63,341 nt of DNA from Bradyrhizobium hipponense (lineage in GTDB: Bacteria; Pseudomonadota; Alphaproteobacteria; Rhizobiales; Xanthobacteraceae): assembly GCF_008123965.1 (NCBI RefSeq), contig NZ_VSTH01000106.1, positions 1 through 63,341 of the forward strand. Reading direction: 5' to 3'. Below the pieces are notes generated by a model. That model was not told the origin of the DNA. It worked only from the letters and a program-made list of their open reading frames with translations, and searched no databases. The translations under genes and the position numbers were made by a program. This document shows, in pieces, positions 1 to 7,898 of this stretch. The stretch's first letter is position 1, and the number at the start of each line of letters is the position of its first letter.

Positions 1-163
1 GCGTGGGGGTGGGGGACGGTAACGGACTTTGCGCGAAGCCCGGCGTCGCTGCCGACATCGTCACGAGCAACGCAAAGGCCATCGCGACCGCCGTCGTGAT
101 CCGGCGGACGCGGTCCAGCCTGATCGTTGGCCGTGTCCCGGAGGGCTGCGATGGGCAGCACAT
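1..163 (-). CDS. Secreted protein, N-terminal part only (runs off the left edge)
   Basis: The minus strand from an ATG at 163 encodes a typical Sec signal peptide: a basic region (RLDRVRRITT), a hydrophobic stretch (AVAMAFALLVTMSAAT) and an AxA-type cleavage site ending PGFAQ, followed by a Pro/Ser-rich stretch before the window ends. An AGGA lies about 12 bases upstream. Only about 54 residues are visible, so the mature domain cannot be assigned. In related rhizobia a DUF192 protein often sits beside a cold-shock gene, which makes DUF192 a guess from context only. It is divergent from the cold-shock gene at 542. Confidence 0.5.
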   Translation of the reverse strand, partial: MCCPSQPSGTRPTIRLDRVRRITTAVAMAFALLVTMSAATPGFAQSPLPSPTPT

Positions 164-541
164 GACGACAAATCCTGAAGCAAAAAGCGGTGCGCAAAAA
201 TGCAACACGCGCTAGCGGCGCGTGCGGCGATTTGTGCTGAACCGGCAGGGAGCGTCAATCGGTTGAAGCCCCCAGGTAACGGCGATTGCCCTCGATTGTG
301 GTTCCGCTGCCACAGGTCGCAAATTGCAGCTCGATGCGGCCTACCGGGTCTTGAAATTCGCGTACGGCTTGCTAACGCGCGATTTTCATGTTGCAATATC
401 AGACACAATCGTAATTGGCGCTCGGCTGTGCGTTTCGCGACATTAAGACTCAAGACTCGAACAGACTTCCGGAAGCCCGTTTGTGGCGTGGCACGCGAAA
501 AGCGGCCGCGTCTTTTTTATATCTAGCGGAGGAGACTGAGG
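164..541. other. Divergent intergenic region and long cold-shock leader
   Basis: No gene is supported in these 378 bases. They lie between the divergent secreted-protein start and the cold-shock ORF and should hold both promoters. The cold-shock side is AT-richer around 385-415 and carries a hairpin with a T-run at 493-518, described separately. Confidence 0.5.
493..518 (+). terminator. Terminator-like hairpin in the cold-shock leader
   Basis: A 5-bp stem ACGCG (493-497)/CGCGT (507-511) with a nine-base loop is followed directly by CTTTTTT (512-518). It lies about 24 bases before the cold-shock start codon and just upstream of the GGAGGA ribosome-binding site. The stem is short, so it could be a weak attenuator, a leader stability element or chance. 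Confidence 0.35.
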
Positions 542-748
542 ATGCCGCAAAAGGGCACCGTCAAATGGTTCAACCCGACCAAGGGCTATGGGTTCATCAA
601 GCCGAACGGCAGCGACAAGGACGTGTTCGTCCACATCTCTGCCGTCGAGCGCGCCGGACTCTCCACCCTCAATGAAAACCAGGTGGTTGAATACGACCTC
701 GTGGAGAACCGCGGCAAAGCGTCCGCGGAGAACCTCAAGGTCTCCTGA
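542..748 (+). CDS. Cold-shock protein, CspA family
   Basis: A 68-residue single cold-shock domain. This is a five-strand OB-fold that binds single-stranded RNA/DNA and acts as an RNA chaperone in the cytoplasm. Both RNA-binding motifs are present: KGYGFIKP (RNP1) near residues 14-21 and VFVHIS (RNP2) near 28-33. The start follows GKVKWF-type family spacing (MPQKGTVKWF) and is preceded by a strong GGAGGA. It has a long upstream leader with a terminator-like hairpin and a strong terminator behind it, so it is a monocistronic unit. Which csp paralogue this is cannot be told from sequence alone. Confidence 0.95.
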   Translation: MPQKGTVKWFNPTKGYGFIKPNGSDKDVFVHISAVERAGLSTLNENQVVEYDLVENRGKASAENLKVS

Positions 749-784
749 TTTCTCTCACCTTACACGCGAGAGATCATGACGTTG

Positions 785-810
785 CCCCCGGCTCTGCCGG
801 GGGTTTTGTT
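785..810 (+). terminator. Rho-independent terminator of the cold-shock gene
   Basis: A perfect 8-bp GC stem CCCCCGGC (785-792)/GCCGGGGG (796-803) with a TCT loop is followed by TTTTGTT. It lies 37 bases after the stop codon. There is no matching A-run on the other side, so it should act only on the plus strand and not on purN. Confidence 0.9.
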
Positions 811-845
811 TGTGCGATCCTGCGAGACGCACTAGCTAGGGCGCC

Positions 846-1499
846 TCAGCTCACCACAGGCGAAATCAAAAAGTTCTCCGACGGCCCGCTTCCCGCGGTC
901 TTGCAGACGTCGCCCTCGATCCGGACCTTGCCGGTCGCGAGCAGCCGCAGCGCTTCGGGATAGATGCGGTGCTCGACTTCGAGGATGCGCTCCGAGAGCG
1001 TATCGGCCGTGTCGTTATCGCTGACCGGCACCGCCCCCTGCATCACGATCGGGCCGGCATCGGTCTCGGGGATGACGAAGTGAACCGTCGCGCCAGACAG
1101 CTTGACGCCGGCGCGCAAGGCCTGGCCGTGCGGGTCGAGGCCTGGAAAAGATGGCAATAGCGATGGATGGATGTTGAGCATCCGGCCGTACCAGGATTTG
1201 GTAAATTCGGCCGTAAACAGGCGCATGAAGCCGCCCAGGCAAATCAGCTCGATGCCGTGCTGATCGAGTGCAGCTTGCAGCATCGCCTCGAAACCGGCGC
1301 GGTCCTTGCCGAACGGCTTGCTCTCGATCACCAGGGTCTTCACCCCGCTCGCCCTGGCTCTCTCCAGTCCCGGCGCGTCAGCCTTGTTCGAGATCACGAG
1401 CGCAATCTCCGCCGGGAAATCCGGGGCGGCCGCGCCCTTGATCAGGGCAGCCATGTTGGAGCCCCGGCCCGAAATCAGGATGGCGACGCGGCGCTTCAT
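846..1499 (-). CDS. purN: Phosphoribosylglycinamide formyltransferase PurN
   Basis: 217 residues. It transfers a formyl group from 10-formyltetrahydrofolate to GAR, the third step of purine synthesis. The phosphate-binding GRGSN (11-15) and the catalytic triad equivalents N109, H111 (NIHPSLLPSFPG) and D147 (TDAGP) are all visible. The ATG at 1499 begins MKRRVAIL, the family N-terminus; an in-frame upstream extension would lie inside purM and is rejected. It follows purM by 4 bases, so the two are translationally coupled. Confidence 0.97.
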   Translation of the reverse strand: MKRRVAILISGRGSNMAALIKGAAAPDFPAEIALVISNKADAPGLERARASGVKTLVIESKPFGKDRAGFEAMLQAALDQHGIELICLGGFMRLFTAEFTKSWYGRMLNIHPSLLPSFPGLDPHGQALRAGVKLSGATVHFVIPETDAGPIVMQGAVPVSDNDTADTLSERILEVEHRIYPEALRLLATGKVRIEGDVCKTAGSGPSENFLISPVVS

Positions 1500-1503
1500 G
1501 ACG

Positions 1504-2577
1504 CTACAGGGCCAGATCGAGGTTGCCGTTATAGACGACGCGATGGTCGCCCTCGGCCGGGACCACCTGGCCAAGCACGGCGACCGTCTCGCCCGCGTCG
1601 GCAAAGACCTGCACCACCTGGTCGACCTTATCCGGCTCGACGATTGCGATCATGCCGATACCGCAATTGAAGGTCCGCAGCATTTCCAGCTCGGCGATGC
1701 CGGCCTGTGCGGCCAGCCATTTGAACACCGGAAGCACCGGCAGGCGCGACAGATCGATGCCGACGCCGAGGTGCTTTGGCAGCACACGCGGGATGTTGTC
1801 GGTGAAGCCGCCGCCGGTGATGTGGGCGAGGCCCTTGACCGCACCGGTCTCGCGGATGGCGCGCAGGCAGGATCTGACGTAGAGCCGCGTCGGCGTCAGC
1901 AGCGCACCGCCGAGCGTCATGACCGGCGCAAACGGGGCCTGTGCGGCGAAGCCGAGGCCGGACCGCTCGACGATCTTGCGCACCAGCGAGAAGCCGTTGG
2001 AATGCACGCCCGACGAGGCCAGCCCGATCACGGTGTCGCCCGCGGCGATGTCCTTGCGCGGCAGCAGCGTGCCCCGCTCGGCGGCGCCGACGGCAAAGCC
2101 GCCGAGGTCATAGTCGCCATCCTTGTAGAGGCCGGGCATTTCGGCAGTCTCGCCGCCGATCAGGGCACAGCCCGATTCCCGACATCCCTCGGCAACGCCC
2201 GCAACGATCGCCGCGGTCGCCTCCGGATCGAGCTTGCCGCAGGCAAAATAATCCAGGAAGAACAGCGGCTCGGCGCCCTGCACCACGAGATCGTTGACGC
2301 TCATGGCGACGAGGTCGATGCCGATGCCGCCATGAAGGCCGGTCTCGATCGCGATCTTGACCTTGGTGCCCACGCCATCGGTGGCGGCGACCAGGATGGG
2401 ATCCTTGAAACCGGCCGCTTTGAGGTCGAACAGGCCGCCAAAGCCGCCGATCTCGGCGTCGGCACCCGCGCGTGCGGTGGCGCGCACCATCGGCTTGATC
2501 AGGTCGACCAGGCGGTTGCCCGCATCGATATCGACGCCTGAATCGGCGTAAGTGAGGCCGTTTTTGCGGTCGGTCAT
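1504..2577 (-). CDS. purM: Phosphoribosylformylglycinamidine cyclo-ligase PurM
   Basis: 357 residues. This is AIR synthetase, which closes the imidazole ring of FGAM using ATP. The N-terminal region has the family pattern YADSGVDIDAGN and DPILVAATDGVGTK, and the central part has the conserved IGGETAEMPG. The ATG at 2577 (MTDRKNGLTY) fits the family start better than a frame-open codon 54 bases upstream. purM and purN form a two-gene minus-strand operon divergent from the phosphatidyltransferase at 2732. The last purine step represented in this window, purF, is 57 kb away and not linked. Confidence 0.97.
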   Translation of the reverse strand: MTDRKNGLTYADSGVDIDAGNRLVDLIKPMVRATARAGADAEIGGFGGLFDLKAAGFKDPILVAATDGVGTKVKIAIETGLHGGIGIDLVAMSVNDLVVQGAEPLFFLDYFACGKLDPEATAAIVAGVAEGCRESGCALIGGETAEMPGLYKDGDYDLGGFAVGAAERGTLLPRKDIAAGDTVIGLASSGVHSNGFSLVRKIVERSGLGFAAQAPFAPVMTLGGALLTPTRLYVRSCLRAIRETGAVKGLAHITGGGFTDNIPRVLPKHLGVGIDLSRLPVLPVFKWLAAQAGIAELEMLRTFNCGIGMIAIVEPDKVDQVVQVFADAGETVAVLGQVVPAEGDHRVVYNGNLDLAL

Positions 2578-2731
2578 GCCCGATTTCCAGTGGGTTTGCG
2601 GCTGGTTACGTCGAATTCCGGGGACACGCAATGGCTCGCATGGCGCGCTGCCCTATACTATGTAGATATCAACCGGTTCGGCCTTCAAACGGGCCGGATT
2701 CGAGGTCAGGCCGGGTGCCGGGAAGCGCCGC

Positions 2732-3274
2732 GTGAGTATTCCGAACATCATTACCCTGGGCCGCATCATGCTGGTCCCGATCATTGTCTGGGCCATCGTG
2801 TCGAGCCAAATGGAGGTGGCGTTCGCCGTCTTCTTGATCGCCGGCATCAGCGATGCCGTCGACGGCTTCCTCGCCAAGCGCTTCAACATGACGAGCGAGC
2901 TCGGCGCCCTGCTCGACCCGCTTGCGGACAAGGCGCTGTTGGTCTCGATCTACATGGCGCTCGGCATCTGGGGCGCGATCCCGCGCTGGATCGTGATCCT
3001 GGTGGTGTCGCGGGACATCATGATCGTGGCGGCCGTGATCGTCTCCTGGCTGTTCGACAAGCCGGTCGAGATGAAGCCGTCGAAGGTGTCCAAGCTCAAC
3101 ACTGTGGCCCAGGTGGCGTTCGCGGCGCTGGTATTGGCCGCGCTTGCCTTCGGCTTCAAGGCGCAGCCCTATGATATAATCCTGATGGGTCTCGTCACCG
3201 TCTTCACGCTCTCCTCCGTGTCGCTCTATCTCGTCGAGTGGCTGCGGCACATGAGCACCATCGAAGGCAAATGA
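2732..3274 (+). CDS. CDP-alcohol phosphatidyltransferase, PgsA-like
   Basis: A 180-residue inner-membrane enzyme with about five to six hydrophobic segments. The CDP-alcohol phosphotransferase signature DGFLAK(x8)GALLDPLAD lies near residues 45-70 and supplies the metal- and substrate-binding aspartates. The length and the N-terminal SIPNIITLGRI fit phosphatidylglycerophosphate synthase, the committed step to phosphatidylglycerol, but a paralogue acting on another alcohol cannot be excluded. The start is GTG at 2732. It precedes hdaA by 91 bases on the same strand. Confidence 0.88.
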   Translation: MSIPNIITLGRIMLVPIIVWAIVSSQMEVAFAVFLIAGISDAVDGFLAKRFNMTSELGALLDPLADKALLVSIYMALGIWGAIPRWIVILVVSRDIMIVAAVIVSWLFDKPVEMKPSKVSKLNTVAQVAFAALVLAALAFGFKAQPYDIILMGLVTVFTLSSVSLYLVEWLRHMSTIEGK

Positions 3275-3365
3275 GCCGGGATAAGCCCCCGCAAAAGGCC
3301 AACTCGCGCTCGATACGTCTACTCTTTCAACTGAAGCCGGCCGTCCGGCATGGAGCAAAGCAAGC

Positions 3366-4043
3366 GTGGCAGGCCGCGTTCATCCCCGACAATTGGCGTT
3401 TTCGCTTCCGCATGCGGAAAGCCTGAGCCGGGACAATTTCCTCGAAGGTCCCGCCAATGCGGCCGGTCTCGGCCTGATCGACAGTTGGCCGGAATGGCCG
3501 AACCGGATCATGTGGCTGGCCGGCCCCGAAGGAAGCGGCAAGAGCCATCTCGCAGCGATCTGGGCCGAGGACGCCGGCGCCCGCTCGACCACGGCGAATG
3601 CGCTGATCCCCGCGAGCGTGCCCGGCGCGCTCGCGACCGGCGCCTTGGTGGTCGAGGATCTCAAGGCAAAGGAATTCGACGAGCGCGCCGTCTTCCATCT
3701 GATGAACCTCGCGCGTGAAGACGGCGCCTACGTCCTCTTCACCGGACGCGAGGTGCCTGCTGCCCTCGACATCGAACTGCGCGACCTGCGCTCCCGGTTG
3801 CGGGCTGTTCCCGTGGTCTCGCTCTTGCCGCCGGACGACCAGCTGTTCCGCGGCCTGATCATCAAGTTCTGCGCCGACCGCCAGCTCGCCGTTGACGAGA
3901 CCGTGGTCAGCTACCTCGCCACCCGCCTGGAGCGGTCCTCGGCCGCTGCCCGCCGAGCCGTGGAACTGCTCGATAGTGAGGCGCTGCGGCTCGGCCGCCC
4001 CGTCACCCGGGCGCTCGCCGCCGAGTTGCTGCGCGACGCCTGA
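3366..4043 (+). CDS. hdaA: HdaA, DnaA-related regulator of replication initiation
   Basis: About 225 residues, related to the AAA+ domain of DnaA without its DNA-binding domain IV. Alphaproteobacterial HdaA works with the DNA clamp to make DnaA hydrolyse ATP and so limits re-initiation. The Walker A motif GPEGSGKS is at 53-60 and a Walker B-like ALVVEDL near 93-99. The N-terminal PRQLAFSLPH contains a QLxF-type element consistent with the beta-clamp-binding motif of Hda proteins. The GTG at 3366 is chosen because the QLAF element follows within eight residues. The gene sits just before ppk. Confidence 0.88.
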   Translation: MAGRVHPRQLAFSLPHAESLSRDNFLEGPANAAGLGLIDSWPEWPNRIMWLAGPEGSGKSHLAAIWAEDAGARSTTANALIPASVPGALATGALVVEDLKAKEFDERAVFHLMNLAREDGAYVLFTGREVPAALDIELRDLRSRLRAVPVVSLLPPDDQLFRGLIIKFCADRQLAVDETVVSYLATRLERSSAAARRAVELLDSEALRLGRPVTRALAAELLRDA

Positions 4044-4169
4044 GTCGGCTCCCCATCCACAGCGCTTGACGCGGCGCGCCGGCGGAACGTCAATGTCATC
4101 GAAACGTCATCGCACTCACACATGCTCTCGCCGGTTTTGCGCAAAAGTCGCAAAGTGAGGCGAAACAGG

Positions 4170-6374
4170 ATGGATCGGCTTCTGATGGACTCTGCGCAAA
4201 TCGTTGAAATTAAAGAAAAAGCTCCAGAATTCGAAGGCCAGCCGGCGATCGCTTCGAGCCCCGAGCGGTTCATCAACCGCGAGCTATCGTGGCTGCATTT
4301 CAACCGGCGCGTCCTGGAGGAATCGGTCAATCCCAGCCACCCCGTGCTGGAGCGGGTGCGATTCCTGTCGATTTCGGCGAATAACCTCGACGAATTCTTC
4401 ATGGTCCGCGTCGCCGGCATCAAGGCTCAGGTGCGCGAGGGCATTGCCGAGCGCAGCCCGGACGGCCTGACCCCGTCCGAGCAGCTCGCCCTGATCAACC
4501 AGACGGTTTCCAAGCTGGCCTCCGACCAGCAGGCGATCTGGCGCGACCTGCGCGGCTCACTGGCCAACGTCGGCATCGTGCTGGTCGACGGCAAGGAGGT
4601 CACCAAGGCGGAGCGGACCTGGATCGAGGACTACTTCCTCGCCAACGTGTTCCCGCTGCTGACGCCGCTCGCGATCGACCCGGCCCATCCCTTCCCGTTC
4701 ATTCCCAGCCTCGGTTTCACCATCGCGCTCCAGCTCACGCGCGCCGCCGATGGCAAGCAGATGAACGCGCTGATCCGCATGCCCGGCAAGATCGACCGCT
4801 TCATCCGACTGCCGGCCGACGGTACGGTGCGGCTGATCACGCTGGAACAGGCGACCTCCCTGTTCATCAATCGCCTTTTCCCCGGCTACAACCTGCACGG
4901 TCAGGGCGCCTTCCGCATCATCCGCGACTCCGAGCTGGAAATCGAGGAAGAAGCCGAAGACCTCGTCCGCCTGTTCGAGACTGCGCTGAAGCGCCGCCGC
5001 CGCGGCTCGGTGATCCGGCTGGAGATCGACGCCAAGATGCCGGAGCAGCTGCGCAGCTTCGTGCAGCACGCGCTGTCGGCCGCTGACGACGAGGTGTTTC
5101 TGGTCGACGGCGTGCTCGCCATGAACGAGCTGTCCCAGCTCACCCGCCTCGACCGGCCCGACCTCGAATTCACGCCTTACGTGCCACGCCATCCCGAGCG
5201 CGTGCGCGAGCACGGCGGCGACATTTTTGCCGCGATCCGGCAGAAGGACCTGGTCGTCCATCACCCCTACGAATCCTTCGATGTGGTGGTGCAGTTCCTC
5301 CAGCAGGCCACGCGCGATCCGGACGTCGTCGCGATCAAGCAAACGCTCTACCGCACCTCCAACAACTCGCCGATCGTGCGTGCGCTTGCGGAAGCCGCAG
5401 AAGCCGGCAAGTCGGTCACCGCGCTGATCGAGCTGAAGGCACGTTTCGACGAAGAGGCCAACATCCGCTGGGCGCGCGACCTCGAACGCGCCGGTGTCCA
5501 GGTGGTCTATGGCTTCCTCGAGCTCAAGACCCACGCCAAGCTGTCGATGGTGGTGCGTCGCGAAGGCGGCGGCCTCACCACCTATGTCCATACCGGCACG
5601 GGCAACTATCACCCGGTGACCGCGCGCATCTACACCGACCTTTCCTACTTCACCTCGGAGCCGACCATCGGCCGCGACGCCGCGCGCGTGTTCAACTTCA
5701 TCACCGGCTATGCGGCGCCGAGCGATCTCGAAAAGATGGCGGTGTCGCCGCTGACCCTGCGCAAGCGCATCATCCAGCATATCCAGGGCGAGACCGAGCA
5801 TGCCCGGCACGGCAAGCCGGGCGCGGTCTGGATGAAGATGAATGCGCTAGTCGACCCCGACATCATCGACGCGCTCTACGAAGCGTCACAGGCCGGCGTC
5901 CAGGTCGAGCTCGTGGTGCGCGGCATCTGCTGCCTGCGGCCCGGCATTCCCGGCCTGTCGGAGAACATCCGCGTCAAGTCGATCATCGGACGCTTCCTGG
6001 AACACGGCCGAATCTACTGCTTCGGCATGGGCCAAGGCCTGCCGAGCGCGAAAGCGGCTGTGTATATCTCGTCCGCCGACATGATGCCGCGCAACCTCGA
6101 CCGTCGCGTCGAGGTGCTGTGTCCGCTGCAAAATCCCACGGTGCATCAGCAGGTTCTCGAACAGATCATGGTCGCGAACCTGAAGGACAATGAGCAGAGC
6201 TGGCAATTGTTGCCGGACGGGTCCTCAACGCGTATGAAGACCGCGAAAGGCGAGGAGCCTTTCAACGTCCACAACTACTTCATGACAAATCCGAGTCTGT
6301 CTGGCCGTGGAAAGTCGCTCAAGGAATCCTCGCCGCGCCGTCTCACGCGCCGGAACGAACGTCATCAGCCCTGA
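4170..6374 (+). CDS. ppk: Polyphosphate kinase 1
   Basis: About 734 residues. PPK1 reversibly polymerises the gamma-phosphate of ATP into polyphosphate. The N-terminal FINRELSWLHFNRRVLEE, the middle body and the C-terminal phospholipase-D-like halves are all present. The catalytic histidine lies in LKTHAKLSMVV, followed by YVHTGTGNYHP, and a second conserved histidine is in LEHGRIYCFG. The ATG at 4170 (MDRLLMDSAQ), preceded by AAACAGG, is preferred over an in-frame ATG 48 bases earlier. ppx follows by 15 bases, giving synthesis and degradation in one operon. Confidence 0.97.
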   Translation: MDRLLMDSAQIVEIKEKAPEFEGQPAIASSPERFINRELSWLHFNRRVLEESVNPSHPVLERVRFLSISANNLDEFFMVRVAGIKAQVREGIAERSPDGLTPSEQLALINQTVSKLASDQQAIWRDLRGSLANVGIVLVDGKEVTKAERTWIEDYFLANVFPLLTPLAIDPAHPFPFIPSLGFTIALQLTRAADGKQMNALIRMPGKIDRFIRLPADGTVRLITLEQATSLFINRLFPGYNLHGQGAFRIIRDSELEIEEEAEDLVRLFETALKRRRRGSVIRLEIDAKMPEQLRSFVQHALSAADDEVFLVDGVLAMNELSQLTRLDRPDLEFTPYVPRHPERVREHGGDIFAAIRQKDLVVHHPYESFDVVVQFLQQATRDPDVVAIKQTLYRTSNNSPIVRALAEAAEAGKSVTALIELKARFDEEANIRWARDLERAGVQVVYGFLELKTHAKLSMVVRREGGGLTTYVHTGTGNYHPVTARIYTDLSYFTSEPTIGRDAARVFNFITGYAAPSDLEKMAVSPLTLRKRIIQHIQGETEHARHGKPGAVWMKMNALVDPDIIDALYEASQAGVQVELVVRGICCLRPGIPGLSENIRVKSIIGRFLEHGRIYCFGMGQGLPSAKAAVYISSADMMPRNLDRRVEVLCPLQNPTVHQQVLEQIMVANLKDNEQSWQLLPDGSSTRMKTAKGEEPFNVHNYFMTNPSLSGRGKSLKESSPRRLTRRNERHQP

Positions 6375-6389
6375 TCGGGGATTTCTGAC

Positions 6390-7892
6390 GTGACGCGGCC
6401 GCGCAAGCGCGGCTCGAGCGTCGCTGTCATCGATATCGGCTCCAACTCGGTGCGTCTCGTCGTCTACGAGGCGCTGGCGCGGAGCCTGATTCCGATCTTC
6501 AACGAGAAGACGCTGTGCGGCCTCGGCCGCGAGGTGCAGAGCACGGGCCTGCTTGCGCCGGATGCCGTCGACAAGGCGCTGACCTCGCTGAAGCGATTCC
6601 GCGCGCTGTGCCGGGTGATGCAGGTGGGGCGCGTGTTTGCAATCGCCACTGCGGCGTGCCGTGACGCCTCCAACGGCCCCGACTTCATCGCGAAGGCCGA
6701 ACGCATTTGCGCCGTCCAGATCGAGATCTTGTCCGGGCCGCGCGAGGCGCGGCTGTCGGCGCTCGGCGTGATCTCGGGGATTCACTATCCCGACGGCATC
6801 GTCGGCGATCTCGGCGGCGGCTCGCTCGAACTGGTCGACGTGCGCAGGAACAGCGTACGCAGCGGCGTGACGCTGCCGCTTGGGGGCCTGGCGCTGCAGG
6901 ACCTCGCCCACAAATCGCTCAAGCGGGCCGACGGCATCGTCCGCGAGGCGCTGGACGGGGTGCCGCAGCTCAAGGCCGGCAGCGGCCGCGCCTTCTATGC
7001 GGTCGGCGGCACCTGGCGCGCGCTTGCCCGCATCCACATCATCCAGAGCGGCTATCCGCTCCAAGTGATGCACGGCTATTCGATTTCGGCCGCCGAGGCG
7101 CTCGACTTTTCGCGTCGTCTGCGCCGTCTCGCGGCCGCCGACATGCTGGCCGACATCGAGATCGTCGCCGACGCGCGCCGCCCTCTCCTCACCTATGCCG
7201 CGTTGGTGCTCGAGCACATCATCCGCGTGGCAAAACCGAAGACGATCGTATTCTCGACCTTCGGCGTGCGCGAAGGTCTGCTTCACGAGAAGTTGTCGGA
7301 GACCGAGCGCAGCAAGGACGGATTGGTCTGCGCGGCGGAAGAGCTCAACCAGCTGCTGTCGCGCTCGGCACGCCACGCCCGCGAGCTGATCGCCTGGACC
7401 GACCGTCTCGCGCGCGTGGTGAAGCTGCGCGAGACCGAGGAGGACCGGAGGCTGCGCCACGCCGCCTGCCTGCTCTCCGACATCGGCTGGCGCGTGCATC
7501 CCGACCATCGCGGCGAGCAGACGCTGAGCTTGGTCGTCAACGGCAATTTCGGCGCGATCACCCATACCGAGCGCGCTTTTGTCGGCCTGTCGGTGTTCTA
7601 TCGCTATGCGGGGCTGAGCGAGGAAAACCAGCCGCCGGTGGCGATGCAAGAGCTGCTGACGCCGGCGCAGCTCGAACGCGCCCGTCTGCTGGGGGCGGCC
7701 TTCCGCGTCGCGCATCTGATCTCGGCGGCGCGGCCGGGCGTCTTGCCTGCCACGCATTTCCGCAGCGGGAGCCGCAAGCTGATGCTGGTGTTCGAGCACC
7801 GCCTCGGCGATCTCGTCGCCGACCGCGTCGGCAGCCGCTTCCGCCAGCTCGCCCGCCTGATCGGCCGCGCCGGCTCGATCGTGCGGCGCTAA
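6390..7892 (+). CDS. ppx: Exopolyphosphatase / guanosine pentaphosphatase family (Ppx/GppA)
   Basis: 500 residues of the ASKHA sugar-kinase/Hsp70 fold. The phosphate loops VIDIGSNSVRLVVYE (residues 13-27) and GDLGGGSLELVD (near 145) are intact. It releases terminal phosphate from polyphosphate and may also act on pppGpp. The C-terminal half has an HD-like helical region, including HAACLLSDIGWRVHPDH. The start is GTG at 6390, close behind the ppk stop. Its 3' end meets the minus-strand PepSY gene with a six-base gap. Confidence 0.95.
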   Translation: MTRPRKRGSSVAVIDIGSNSVRLVVYEALARSLIPIFNEKTLCGLGREVQSTGLLAPDAVDKALTSLKRFRALCRVMQVGRVFAIATAACRDASNGPDFIAKAERICAVQIEILSGPREARLSALGVISGIHYPDGIVGDLGGGSLELVDVRRNSVRSGVTLPLGGLALQDLAHKSLKRADGIVREALDGVPQLKAGSGRAFYAVGGTWRALARIHIIQSGYPLQVMHGYSISAAEALDFSRRLRRLAAADMLADIEIVADARRPLLTYAALVLEHIIRVAKPKTIVFSTFGVREGLLHEKLSETERSKDGLVCAAEELNQLLSRSARHARELIAWTDRLARVVKLRETEEDRRLRHAACLLSDIGWRVHPDHRGEQTLSLVVNGNFGAITHTERAFVGLSVFYRYAGLSEENQPPVAMQELLTPAQLERARLLGAAFRVAHLISAARPGVLPATHFRSGSRKLMLVFEHRLGDLVADRVGSRFRQLARLIGRAGSIVRR

Positions 7893-7898
7893 AAACAA

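Noticed and set aside
4557..5810. A 400-codon minus-strand frame opposite ppk
   Set aside because: Same reason: ppk is complete on the other strand and the frame has no domain.
6225..7898. A long minus-strand open frame opposite ppx
   Set aside because: It lies wholly over ppx, has a composition of shadow type (many Gln, His, Arg, Ala) and no recognisable motif.
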